The notes under the pieces were generated by a model, which saw only the letters and a program-made list of their open reading frames with translations, was not told where the DNA came from and searched no databases. From NCBI GenBank assembly GCA_050299555.1, contig JBNKWA010000028.1:1-30730 (forward strand): DNA of 30,730 nt, written 5' to 3'. Both the position numbers and the translations under genes were made by a program. The stretch comes from JBNKWA01 sp050299555 (lineage in GTDB: Bacteria; Pseudomonadota; Alphaproteobacteria; Rhodobacterales; Rhodobacteraceae). Below are positions 16,511 to 23,520 of the stretch, in pieces; position 1 is the first letter of the stretch, and every line of letters starts with the position of its first letter.

Positions 16511-17380
16511 TCAGCCCTGCTTGTCCGGCGACGGTTCGACCCGCCCGAACCAGTCGATCGCCATCTCGGCCCAGCCCGGCGGCACCATGTGGCCGCCGGT
16601 ATGGAGCGCGAATTCCAGCGCCGAGCCGGGGGTGCAGCGAGTCCACCAGCGGCGCCAGAACGGCCCCGAGGTGTCGTAGTCGTCGGCGCGCATCTGGGTG
16701 CAGCCATTGGCCTCGCGCATCAGCATCAGCGAGTAGAACACGTCGCCCTGCATGATGGTGCCGCTCCTGAGCGGCCGACCCTCGAGCGGCACCGTCTCGT
16801 CGCGCCAGCCATGGGTGTGCAGCATCCGCACCGGTCCGGCGCAACTGCCCTCGTCGGGGTGCGGCCGCCAGAAGGCACCGGCCACCGGCGCATAGGCGGT
16901 GGCGATGTCGGGGTGCTGGCAGGCGAGGTACCAGACCAGCGAGCCGCCGATGGAAAAGCCGCCGAGCATGATGCGGTCGCGGTCGATGCCGTATTGCTCC
17001 GCATCGGCCAGCACCTCGCGGGTGAAGGTGGCCTCGTCGCGCAGCGCCGGCGAGCCCGGACGGAACGACCAGCCGCGGCCGAAGCGGCCCTCGCGCACCT
17101 CGCCGTCGGGGGCGATCACCGCCCAGCCGTTCTTCAGGAACGTGTCGACCATGCCGGTATTGGACAGGGTGATCTTGCCGGACTGTCCGGCACCGTGGAA
17201 GAACATCAGCGCCGGGTACCCGCCCTCGGGCGCCGGGCCGTCGGGCAGCGCCAGCCGGTAGGTGCCGGAGGCAACGCTGCAGGGCTCGCCCTCGCGTCCG
17301 CAGGGGCTGTCCGCCGCCCCGGGACCTGCATTCAGAGTGAAGACAGCCAGCACCGCAGCGAGCATCAGGGTCGGGCGCAT
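16511..17380 (-). CDS. Exported PHB-depolymerase-like (LpqC) esterase
   Basis: A 289-residue secreted serine esterase. Signal peptide at 1-23 (hydrophobic LMLAAVLAVFTL, cleavage near GAADS). The esterase/PHB-depolymerase fold is shown by YPALMFFHGAGQSG (55-68, oxyanion region), nucleophile Ser143 in GGFSIGG, Asp194 in HGWRDETVP and His264 in TGGHMVPP. Conserved Cys pairs (27/34 and 227/249 among others) fit a periplasmic, disulphide-bonded enzyme. Relatives act on polyhydroxybutyrate, feruloyl esters or other acyl esters; no substrate-binding domain is present, so the substrate is open. Transcribed minus, converging with the ABM gene 11 bp away. Confidence 0.85.
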   Translation of the reverse strand: MRPTLMLAAVLAVFTLNAGPGAADSPCGREGEPCSVASGTYRLALPDGPAPEGGYPALMFFHGAGQSGKITLSNTGMVDTFLKNGWAVIAPDGEVREGRFGRGWSFRPGSPALRDEATFTREVLADAEQYGIDRDRIMLGGFSIGGSLVWYLACQHPDIATAYAPVAGAFWRPHPDEGSCAGPVRMLHTHGWRDETVPLEGRPLRSGTIMQGDVFYSLMLMREANGCTQMRADDYDTSGPFWRRWWTRCTPGSALEFALHTGGHMVPPGWAEMAIDWFGRVEPSPDKQG

Positions 17381-17481
17381 CTTCCATCTCCTCGGCAGCC
17401 GCTGGCCGGAAATGCTTCTCTAACGGGACCGGAGCGTCAACTGGCGCACGGACGGGGTGCCGGGATTGTGATGGCGGCCGC

Positions 17482-18000
17482 TCAGAACCGCAGCGCGCCG
17501 CCGGCCGTGATCACGTCGATATCGGCCGAGCCGGTGGTCACCTGGGCGTTGGAGATGTGGTAGGTGCCGGCGCTCAGCTCCAGCCGGTCGCCGAGCCTGA
17601 CCGCGACATCGAAGCCGGTCCTGACCTGGAGCAGTTCGTCGGCGTCGAGGCCCCCGCCGCCGGCCTGCCACAGCGCCGGGCCGATGAACGGCGTCACCGT
17701 AACGTTGCCCCAGCGAAAGTCCTTGCGCAGCTCCAGCGCCACGAAGCCGGCATCCTCGGCCAGCCCCAGCGCCAGCCCGGGCTTCAGCCCCAGTCGCCAG
17801 TCGCGCTCGGGCCGCCAGGTGAGCGTGGCGATGCCGTCCCGTGCCGCCGACGTGCTGTCGTTGATGTTGGCGCCAAGGCTGAATGCCACGCGCCCGCTGG
17901 CCGGGTCGCCCGCCTGCATGCCGGAATCGGGCTGGAAGAAGGCCAGCGAGGCGGCGATCGCCGCGACGTAGATGGCATAGGCGCCCTCGATGGCGGGCAT
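17482..18000 (-). CDS. PagL-like outer-membrane barrel (acyloxyacyl hydrolase family), candidate
   Basis: A 172-residue protein with alternating beta-strand patterns (WRLGLKPGLALGLAEDAGFVALELRKDF; GNVTVTPFIGPAL; VRTGFDVAVRLGDRLELSAG) and a terminal phenylalanine, as in outer-membrane barrels. TYHISNA (146-152) matches the His-x-Ser-Asn motif of PagL lipid A 3-O-deacylases, giving His148 and Ser150. The third PagL residue, a Glu 14 residues after the His, is Asp162 here. The N-terminus has a hydrophobic stretch (8-22) but no positive charges, so it is a poor signal peptide. Its ATG is 1 nt after the SDR stop, so the two are probably coupled. It may instead be a non-enzymatic small barrel. Confidence 0.55.
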   Translation of the reverse strand: MPAIEGAYAIYVAAIAASLAFFQPDSGMQAGDPASGRVAFSLGANINDSTSAARDGIATLTWRPERDWRLGLKPGLALGLAEDAGFVALELRKDFRWGNVTVTPFIGPALWQAGGGGLDADELLQVRTGFDVAVRLGDRLELSAGTYHISNAQVTTGSADIDVITAGGALRF

Positions 18001-18001
18001 G

Positions 18002-18796
18002 CTAGCGGAACCTGTCCTTCCAGTCCGGGTGCCAGCGCGACAGCGGCGGACGGTTCTCGACGATGTCGCCGGCGCCCCAGAGGATCCGGCGGTGATCCAT
18101 CTCGGTGGTCACCTCGTTGTCGGGGCAGAGGATGTAGAAGTCGCCCGCGTCGATCCCCTGCTCCAGCCGCTCGGCCACCTGGTCGGGCAGCCAGGCGCCA
18201 GGATTGTGCGCGCGCTTGCCGGTGGTGGTCCATCCGGGAATCAACAGGTGCACGCTGACCTGCGCCCCTTCGGTGTTCCGCAGGCGGTGGGCAAGCTGCT
18301 CGGAATAGGTCTTCAGCGCCGATTTCGAGACGTTGTAGATGGTGTTGCCCGGCGGGTTGGTGATGCCCTGCTTGGAGCCGGTATTGACGATCGCCGCCGG
18401 ACGCCCGGCCTTCAGCATCGCCGGCAGGAAGGCGCGCTCGCCATGGACCGGGCCCCAGAAGTTGACGTCGAGCGTGCGATGCCAGGCGGCCAGGCTTTCG
18501 TCGTCGCCGCCGGCAACCCGCGCCGCGGCGTTGTTCATCAGAAGGTCCACACGTCCGTGCCCGGCCAGCACGTCGCTTGCCAGCGCCTCGACGGCGGCCA
18601 TGTCGCCGACGTCGCAGACGCGGGTCGAGACCGGCGTGTCGAAGCTGCCGGCGGCGGCCGCCAGGTCGGCCTCGTCGATATCGACCAGAACCACGGTCAT
18701 GCCGCGCGCGGCGAACCGCCTGGCCGAGGCGAGGCCGATGCCGGAGGCGCCGCCAGTGACGACGGCAACGTTGCCGGGCTTCAGGACTTCGGACAT
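18002..18796 (-). CDS. SDR-family NAD(P)-dependent oxidoreductase
   Basis: A 264-residue classical short-chain dehydrogenase/reductase. Rossmann motif TGGASGIG (14-21) with Asp39 in VDID, favouring NAD. NNAA is at 88-91. The catalytic residues are Ser141, Tyr154 and Lys158 (NTGSKQG and YNVSK), with Asn112 as the fourth member. An unusual C-terminal part (DHRRILWGAGDIVENRPPLSRWHPDWKDRF) is shared with a group of uncharacterised SDRs. Substrate unknown. The ATG at 18796 has AGGAGG 5 nt upstream and is preferred over an in-frame GTG six bases further up. Likely co-transcribed with the barrel gene that follows. Confidence 0.88.
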   Translation of the reverse strand: MSEVLKPGNVAVVTGGASGIGLASARRFAARGMTVVLVDIDEADLAAAAGSFDTPVSTRVCDVGDMAAVEALASDVLAGHGRVDLLMNNAAARVAGGDDESLAAWHRTLDVNFWGPVHGERAFLPAMLKAGRPAAIVNTGSKQGITNPPGNTIYNVSKSALKTYSEQLAHRLRNTEGAQVSVHLLIPGWTTTGKRAHNPGAWLPDQVAERLEQGIDAGDFYILCPDNEVTTEMDHRRILWGAGDIVENRPPLSRWHPDWKDRFR

Positions 18797-18872
18797 GGGC
18801 ACCTCCTCGCGCTTCCGGCGGCGATCCTAGGCCGCCAGCGGGAGGTGTCAACGAAGCGCATCGGGTGGCAGG

Positions 18873-18891
18873 CCCGGGGGATGCCCCCGGG
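18873..18891. other. Strong GC hairpin after the SPW gene
   Basis: CCCGGGGG (18873-18880), 3 nt, CCCCCGGG (18884-18891): a perfect 8-bp stem. It lies 17 nt past the SPW gene stop on its transcribed strand but has no T-run, so it is at best a partial or Rho-assisted terminator. Confidence 0.35.
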
Positions 18892-18908
18892 TCCACCCGT
18901 CGCGCGGG

Positions 18909-19265
18909 TCAGGCCGCGTGCATGTCGTGGTGCTCGCGCAGCGCCCAGCCGGCCAGGGCCAGCGTCAGGATGCCGACGATCACCGCGTTCCACATCGCCA
19001 TGCGGGTGGCGGCGAAGCCGAGAACCCAGGGCGACACGACCAGCCAGACGCCGACCGCCATGCCGACCCATTCTTCCCAGTCGCGGAACCGCATCAGCGC
19101 CGCCAGCGCGAGGACGGCGATGATGGCGCCGAACAGGACCGCATTCCACATCGCCGCGCTTGTGGCGGCGAAGGACAAGAGCCACGGCGAGACGATCAGC
19201 CAGAGGCCGACCACCAGCGTCGCCCCGTCCTGCCAGCTGCGCATCAGTTTGGTGTTGTCTGCCAT
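18909..19265 (-). CDS. SPW-repeat integral membrane protein
   Basis: A 118-residue protein with two copies of the SPW repeat: residues about 10-50 (SWQDGATLVVGLWLIVSPWLLSF...MWNAVLFGAIIAVLAL) and 61-105 (DWEEWVGMAVGVWLVVSPWVLGF...MWNAVIVGILTLALAG). Each repeat is two transmembrane helices carrying the S-P-W motif, so four membrane spans with the small C-terminal tail rich in His. The function is unknown. The ATG at 19265 has a near-perfect ribosome site (AAAGGAGG, 8 nt spacing). The upstream non-coding region contains an inverted repeat TTGGCAC/GTGCCAA (19325-19331, 19345-19351) that could be an operator. Confidence 0.87.
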   Translation of the reverse strand: MADNTKLMRSWQDGATLVVGLWLIVSPWLLSFAATSAAMWNAVLFGAIIAVLALAALMRFRDWEEWVGMAVGVWLVVSPWVLGFAATRMAMWNAVIVGILTLALAGWALREHHDMHAA

Positions 19266-19510
19266 TTGCGTACCCTCCTTTGAAGGTCTTGCATCGACAG
19301 GGCCCGAGCCATCCGGACCCGGGTTTGGCACCGTGCTGTCGCGCGTGCCAAGCCTGATAGGCAGATAGGAACATCGGCGGGGAATCAAAGGGTTGGCCTC
19401 CGGGTACTCACGCGGACGTGTGGCCATCGGACGTACCGAGCGCCGTCGGGTTGGGGGTGGGCCCGGGTTGTGGTAGCCTGCCCGGAAACAATCATGGGGA
19501 GGAGGGAACG

Positions 19511-20164
19511 ATGCACCGGACATTTGCCGCGGTGGTGGCGGCCGGGATCCTCGCGGCGCTGCCGGCCTCGGCGGTCACCATCTCGAACACGTTCGACACC
19601 GATGCCCAGGGGTGGACGGGAAACCCCGGCCAGGGGCAGCTCACCTACGTGGCGGCGGGCGGCAATCCGGGCGGGCACATCCGGGTGACCGATATCGGCG
19701 CCGGCACCAATAACAGCTTCGGCTCGGGCGCCTTCTTCGGACCCGATTTCCTGGGCGATCTGACCGGGTTCGACGGCGGCACGCTGGCACTCGACATGGC
19801 CACCTTCGTGCGCGGCGGCGGTGCCTTCGCCTCGTTCGGGACGGTCCTGATCTTCGGCGCCGGCGACGTGGCGACGTTCGATCTTGGCGCGCCGCCGGCA
19901 AGCTCGGCCTGGCAGGCGTTCAGCGCCGCCTTCGATGCGGCCACCTTCGGCAAGAGCCAGGGCGACTGGCTGAGCATCCTTGCCAACGTCACCGCCATCG
20001 GCATCGCCACGGACGCCTTCGACGGCGCCGACACCATCGGCATCGACAACGTGGCGCTGAGCTCGCCGGACATCACCCAGGCGCCGGTGCCGCTGCCGGG
20101 GGCCGGCCTGCTGCTGGCGGCAGGGCTGGCGGGGGCCGGACTGGCGCTCAGACGCCGCCGCTGA
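19511..20164 (+). CDS. VPLPxG-CTERM sorted surface protein
   Basis: A 217-residue exported protein. Sec signal at 1-21 (MHRTFAAVVAAGILAALPASA). The N-terminal part of the mature protein has the pattern FDTDAQGW (28-35) seen in carbohydrate-binding-like jelly-roll domains, and the body is rich in Gly, Ala and Asp with low Cys. The C-terminus is a sorting tag: PVPLPG (192-197), a hydrophobic stretch (GLLLAAGLAGAGLAL) and an RRRR tail. Known VPLPA/PEP-CTERM tails are processed by an exosortase-type system, which is not encoded in this window. The ATG has GGAGG about 6 nt upstream. The function is unknown; extracellular matrix or surface attachment is a guess. Confidence 0.87.
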   Translation: MHRTFAAVVAAGILAALPASAVTISNTFDTDAQGWTGNPGQGQLTYVAAGGNPGGHIRVTDIGAGTNNSFGSGAFFGPDFLGDLTGFDGGTLALDMATFVRGGGAFASFGTVLIFGAGDVATFDLGAPPASSAWQAFSAAFDAATFGKSQGDWLSILANVTAIGIATDAFDGADTIGIDNVALSSPDITQAPVPLPGAGLLLAAGLAGAGLALRRRR

Positions 20165-20170
20165 GCGGCA

Positions 20171-20194
20171 CGAGCGTCCGCATGCGGACGCTCG
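20171..20194. terminator. 24-nt perfect palindrome after the VPLPxG gene
   Basis: Arms CGAGCGTCCGC (20171-20181) and GCGGACGCTCG (20184-20194) with AT between; the whole 24 nt is its own reverse complement. It begins 7 nt after the stop codon. A hairpin would form at the transcript end, but there is no T-run afterwards, so it is a hairpin or cruciform rather than a standard intrinsic terminator. Confidence 0.4.
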
Positions 20195-20216
20195 GACGCG
20201 CCATGGGTTCCAGGGG

Positions 20217-20296
20217 GTAGGATGGGTGATTTCACCCATCGGTCTCGGCGACAGGGTGGTCGAGGGAGGAGTGATGGGTGCAAGCACCCATCCTAC
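20217..20296. repeat. REP-like paired inverted repeat
   Basis: Two hairpins share the same 8-bp stem: GATGGGTG (20221-20228)/CACCCATC (20233-20240) with loop ATTT, and GATGGGTG (20273-20280)/CACCCATC (20285-20292) with loop CAAG. The outer ends GTAG (20217-20220) and CTAC (20293-20296) make the whole 80-nt unit an inverted repeat. Such gtaggatgggt...acccatcctac units are frequent REP-type intergenic repeats, often moved by RAYT transposases; no transposase is in the window. Confidence 0.65.
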
Positions 20297-20374
20297 GCTG
20301 CCATGTTCCCCAGACCCCCGGACCGGCCCGCCTTCGACCGCTACGTCGGTCGCTGCCTGACCGCGCATCGCCGC

Positions 20375-20561
20375 CCGGCGCGTGACGTGATAGCGAAGCC
20401 CGGTTGCCTCGATCCGCCGGCCCATCTCGGGGAACTCGGCGACGAGGCCGGCGAGGGTTTCGGTCTCGGAGAGAACCGCGTCGGCGGCAGCGGGTTGAGC
20501 GGTCTGAGATAGTCGTCCTGCGCGGCGAACTTGCGAGCGCCCGGCGCGACCAGAGAAGCTC
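20375..20561 (-). pseudogene. Frameshifted ParE/RelE-type toxin remnant
   Basis: No single frame encodes the protein, but three frames read in order recreate a ParE-like toxin: ELLWSRRALAS, then FAAQDDYLRPLNP, then AAADAVLSETETLAGLVAEF and PEMGRRIEATGLRYHVTRR. Intact ParE proteins have W(S/T)xRA, xxIDDYLxxxNPxAAxRV, FPxxGRxxxGTGxR and VxRYPY in this order. At least two frameshifts are needed, the start codon is missing, and the C-terminal PY-x-I-x-YRV strand is lost. It begins at the stop of the antitoxin-like remnant, the usual gene order for the family. Confidence 0.6.
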
Positions 20562-20753
20562 AGCCGCGCCGTGCGAACAGGGCGGCGACTTCGGCGGGAT
20601 CGGCTTCCGGGAACGGCTCGCGGTCGATCGCCGCAAGGTGCGCGCGTTCCGCCGGCGTGAAATCTTCGTCCCCCTCGTCGGCGAGGCGCCACTGCCCGGC
20701 CTCGCTCAGCCGCGTTTCCGCCTCTTCCAGAAGGTTCGCAGGCGGACGTTCAT
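20560..20753 (-). pseudogene. Antitoxin remnant paired with the broken toxin
   Basis: One frame gives a 60-odd residue acidic peptide: PPANLLEEAETRLSEAGQWRL, then ADEGDEDFTPAERAHL and a C-terminus EADPAEVAALFARRG. It looks like the C-terminal, toxin-binding part of a ParD/RelB-like antitoxin. The only ATG at the right place (20753) is in another frame and stops after 15 codons, so a frameshift or loss of the 5' part has broken the gene. It lies 33 bp after the uvrB stop on the same strand. Confidence 0.5.
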
Positions 20754-20786
20754 GGCGCCGGTTCTGGCAGCGCCGGGGCGTCGGGG

Positions 20787-22970
20787 CTACCGTTTCCCGC
20801 GCCTCACGTTCCCGCCGCGCTGCCCCGGCCGGCCGGCCTTCGACCGCCCCTTCGCGCCGGTCGCGGCATCGGATGCCGCCTCGACCGCCGATTGCCGGGC
20901 CAGCGGGTCGTCGGCGATGGCGAGGTCCACCGCCTCCAGCCGCTTGATCTCGTCGCGGATGCGCGCCGCTTCCTCGAACTCCAGGTTCTCGGCCGCCTTC
21001 AGCATGTCCTTGCGCAGCCCGTCGAGGTGGGCGGCGAGGTTGGCGCCGACCAGCGGCTTGTCGACCTTCGCGGTCACCCGCGCCATGTCTGTGTCGCCCT
21101 GCCACAGCCCCTCAAGCACGTCGGAAACGTTCTTCTTCACCGTCTCCGGGGTGATGCCGTGGGCCAGGTTGTAGGCAGTCTGCTTCTCGCGGCGGCGGTC
21201 GGTCTCGCGGATCGCCCGCTCCATGGAGCCGGTGATGTGGTCGGCATACATGATCACCCGGCCCTCGACGTTGCGGGCCGCGCGGCCGACGGTCTGCACC
21301 AGCGAGGTCTCGGAACGCAGGAACCCCTCCTTGTCGGCGTCGAGGATGGCCACCAGCCCGCATTCGGGGATGTCGAGCCCCTCGCGCAAGAGGTTGATGC
21401 CCACCAGCACGTCGAAGGCGCCCAGGCGCAGGTCGCGCAGGATCTCGATCCGCTCCAGCGTGTCGATGTCGGAATGCATGTAGCGCACCCGGATGCCCTG
21501 TTCGTGCAGGTACTCGGTCAGGTCCTCGGCCATGCGCTTGGTCAGCGTGGTCACCAGCACCCGATAGCCGCGCGCCGCCACCTGCCGGATCTCGTCGAGA
21601 AGGTCGTCCACCTGGGTGGCGACGGGGCGGATCTCGATCGCCGGGTCGACCAGCCCGGTGGGGCGGATCACCTGCTCGACGAAGACGCCGCCGGCCTGCG
21701 CCAGTTCCCACGCCTGCGGGGTGGCGGAGACGAAGACCGACTGCGGCCGCATGGCATCCCATTCCTCGAATTTCAGCGGCCGGTTGTCCATGCAGGACGG
21801 CAGCCGGAAACCGTGCTCGGCGAGGGTGAACTTGCGCCGGTAGTCGCCCTTGTACATGGCCCCGATCTGCGGGACCGAGACGTGGCTTTCGTCGGCGAAG
21901 ACGATGGCGTTGTCGGGGATGTATTCGAACAGCGTCGGCGGCGGCTCGCCCGGCGCCCGGCCGGTGAGATAGCGCGAATAGTTCTCGATCCCGGCGCAGG
22001 AGCCGGTCGCCTCCAGCATCTCGAGGTCGAAATTGGTGCGCTGCTCCAGCCGCTGGGCCTCCAGGAGCCGGCCCTCCTTGACCAGCTGGTCGAGCCGGGT
22101 GACGAGCTCGGCCTTGATGCCCTTGATCGCCTGCTGCAGCGTCGGACGCGGCGTCACGTAGTGCGAGTTGGCGTAGATGCGGACCTTGTCGTAGTTGCCG
22201 GTCTTCTCGCCGGTCAGGGTGTCGAACTCGGTGATCGATTCCAGCTCGTCGCCGAAGAACGAGAAGCGCCAGCCCCGGTCCTCCAGGTGCGCCGGCCAGA
22301 CCTCGAGCACGTCGCCGCGGACCCGAAAGCTGCCGCGCTGAAAGGCGCTGTCGTTGCGGCGGTACTGCTGGGCGACGAGATCGGCCATCACCTTGCGCTG
22401 GTCGTAGGCCGACCCGGCGGCGAGGTCCTGGGTCATGGCGCCGTAGGTCTCCACCGAGCCGATGCCGTAGATGCACGAGACCGAGGCGACGATGATGACG
22501 TCGTCACGCTCCAGCAGCGCCCGCGTCGCCGAGTGGCGCATGCGGTCGATCTGCTCGTTGATCTGGCTTTCCTTCTCGATATAGGTGTCGGTCCGCGGCA
22601 CGTAGGCCTCGGGCTGGTAGTAGTCGTAGTAGCTGACGAAATACTCCACCGCGTTCTCGGGAAAGAACCCCTTGAACTCGCCATAAAGCTGCGCTGCCAG
22701 CGTCTTGTTGGGGGCGAGGATGATCGCCGGGCGCTGGGTTTCCTCGATGACCCGCGCCATGGTGAAGGTCTTGCCGGTACCGGTGGCGCCCAGCAGCACC
22801 TGGTTCTGCTCTCCGCTCATCACCCCCTCGGCCAGCTCGGCAATGGCGGTCGGCTGATCGCCGGCGGCCTTGAACTCGGTATGCATGGTCAGCCGGCGCC
22901 CGCCCTCGAGCTTGGGGCGGGTCAGCACCTCGGGGCGCGGCGACGGCTGGTTGGTGTTGTTGTGGGGCAT
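20787..22970 (-). CDS. uvrB: Excinuclease ABC subunit UvrB
   Basis: A 727-residue DNA damage-verification helicase of nucleotide excision repair. UvrA loads it, and UvrC cuts in its complex. Walker A GATGTGKT is at 61-68; the beta-hairpin YYDYYQPEAYVP is at 114-125. The helicase motifs DESHVS, VSATP, VGINLLREGLDIPE and QTVGRAARN follow. The C-terminal UVR motif (LRKDMLKAAENLEFEEAARIRDEIKRLE, about residues 652-679) contacts UvrC. A basic low-complexity tail (KGRSKAGRPGQRGGNVRRGKR) ends the protein. The ATG at 22970 has GGAG 6-7 nt upstream, and the family normally starts close to this point. No alphaproteobacterial LexA box (GTTC-N7-GTTC) was seen in the 190 bp upstream. Confidence 0.96.
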   Translation of the reverse strand: MPHNNTNQPSPRPEVLTRPKLEGGRRLTMHTEFKAAGDQPTAIAELAEGVMSGEQNQVLLGATGTGKTFTMARVIEETQRPAIILAPNKTLAAQLYGEFKGFFPENAVEYFVSYYDYYQPEAYVPRTDTYIEKESQINEQIDRMRHSATRALLERDDVIIVASVSCIYGIGSVETYGAMTQDLAAGSAYDQRKVMADLVAQQYRRNDSAFQRGSFRVRGDVLEVWPAHLEDRGWRFSFFGDELESITEFDTLTGEKTGNYDKVRIYANSHYVTPRPTLQQAIKGIKAELVTRLDQLVKEGRLLEAQRLEQRTNFDLEMLEATGSCAGIENYSRYLTGRAPGEPPPTLFEYIPDNAIVFADESHVSVPQIGAMYKGDYRRKFTLAEHGFRLPSCMDNRPLKFEEWDAMRPQSVFVSATPQAWELAQAGGVFVEQVIRPTGLVDPAIEIRPVATQVDDLLDEIRQVAARGYRVLVTTLTKRMAEDLTEYLHEQGIRVRYMHSDIDTLERIEILRDLRLGAFDVLVGINLLREGLDIPECGLVAILDADKEGFLRSETSLVQTVGRAARNVEGRVIMYADHITGSMERAIRETDRRREKQTAYNLAHGITPETVKKNVSDVLEGLWQGDTDMARVTAKVDKPLVGANLAAHLDGLRKDMLKAAENLEFEEAARIRDEIKRLEAVDLAIADDPLARQSAVEAASDAATGAKGRSKAGRPGQRGGNVRRGKR

Positions 22971-23233
22971 GGGCGACTCCGATCGACCCAGATTGCGCGC
23001 GCGGGCGGCGGGTGCAAGCCTTCCCCGGCCAGCATGCTGACAGCAGCTGGCAGGAGCCCGCTGCAAGGGGCCATGGCAGGCGAAATGGTTGCCGGTCACC
23101 CACAGGGCAGTTTGCCGCCACATGATTCGAGCGCCGGCCTGAGCGATCCGGCGCCGGCCGGCACAAATAACGAGGCTGTCGCTTGACGGGCGCAACCTAT
23201 GGGCGGAAAATCAGCCCGTCTGTCGCCGAATGG

Positions 23234-23248
23234 TTAATTCACCGTTAA
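23234..23248. promoter_or_regulatory. CtrA-type binding site TTAA-N7-TTAA
   Basis: TTAA (23234-23237), seven bases, TTAA (23245-23248) is an exact match to the full CtrA recognition pattern of alphaproteobacteria. CtrA is the cell-cycle or motility response regulator. The site lies 66 nt upstream of a promoter-like element reading plus, and 264 bp from the uvrB start on the other strand. The matching base spacing in such GC-rich DNA is unlikely by chance. Confidence 0.6.
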
Positions 23249-23249
23249 T

Positions 23250-23289
23250 CGCGTAGGTTGTTTTGGGAAAAAAATCTACAACTTAGGCG
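23250..23289. other. Imperfect inverted repeat beside the CtrA box
   Basis: CGCGTAGGTTGT (23250-23261) pairs with ACAACTTAGGCG (23278-23289) with one mismatch and one G-T pair; the 16-nt loop is A-rich. It starts 2 nt after the CtrA box. It might be a regulator site or an RNA hairpin; no T-run follows directly (aatttt at 23290-23295). Confidence 0.4.
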
Positions 23290-23299
23290 AATTTTCCAG

Positions 23300-23328
23300 T
23301 TGCGGCGCTGACCTGCAGGCCGTAAAAA
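23300..23328 (+). promoter_or_regulatory. Predicted promoter of candidate sRNA
   Basis: TTGCGG (23300-23305), 17 nt, TAAAAA (23323-23328). The -35 has three consensus bases and the -10 four. Expected start is about 23335. A second, upstream pair, TTGACG (23183-23188) and GAAAAT (23206-23211) at 17 nt, also exists. Confidence 0.4.
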
Positions 23329-23334
23329 CAACGT

Positions 23335-23469
23335 GCAAGCAGAAAGACCGTCGCCAACCGGGTGCAGCACCACCCACCCCACCCCTCACTCCCTCGCTCC
23401 CGGTTGGCGACACCCCCCTCCAAGATCATGTGAGACAGGACCCCCGGACCTCGGGGGTCTTGCCCTTAT
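23335..23469 (+). ncRNA. Candidate small RNA with C-rich loop and terminator
   Basis: Roughly 135 nt with no open frame of interest. First, a perfect 13-bp stem (GTCGCCAACCGGG, 23350-23362, with CCCGGTTGGCGAC, 23399-23411) presents a 36-nt loop almost free of G and rich in C (CACCCACCCC, CTCACTCCCTC). Such a loop could pair with purine-rich ribosome sites. Second, a terminator-like hairpin (23439-23459) ends with a pyrimidine-rich tail. A promoter-like element stands at 23300-23328. No Rfam family was recognised. The alternative is that all this is the long 5' leader of the gene at 23521. Confidence 0.45.
23437..23469 (+). terminator. Intrinsic terminator-like hairpin
   Basis: GACCCCCG (23439-23446) pairs with CGGGGGTC (23452-23459) over a 5-nt loop, extended by A-T and G-T pairs, then a tail TTGCCCTTAT. 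The stem is strong and the tail is only moderately T-rich. Confidence 0.55.
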
Positions 23470-23520
23470 AGCCTCGATCGGCGATAGCTTTTCCCGCATC
23501 CGCCGCCTTGGAATTGTGCC

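Noticed and set aside
19321..19400. EcfG (GGAAC) or sigma-54 (TGGCAC) promoter near the SPW and VPLPxG genes
   Set aside because: GGAAC at 19368 lacks a proper -10 and is in the wrong place for SPW; the TGGCAC words lack the paired GC element.
22971..23160. LexA box for SOS control of uvrB
   Set aside because: No GTTC-N7-GTTC or reverse found in the upstream 190 bp.
20892..23186. 764-residue open frame on the plus strand opposite uvrB
   Set aside because: Shadow of UvrB; composition is Val/Asp/Gly/His-rich with no family match.
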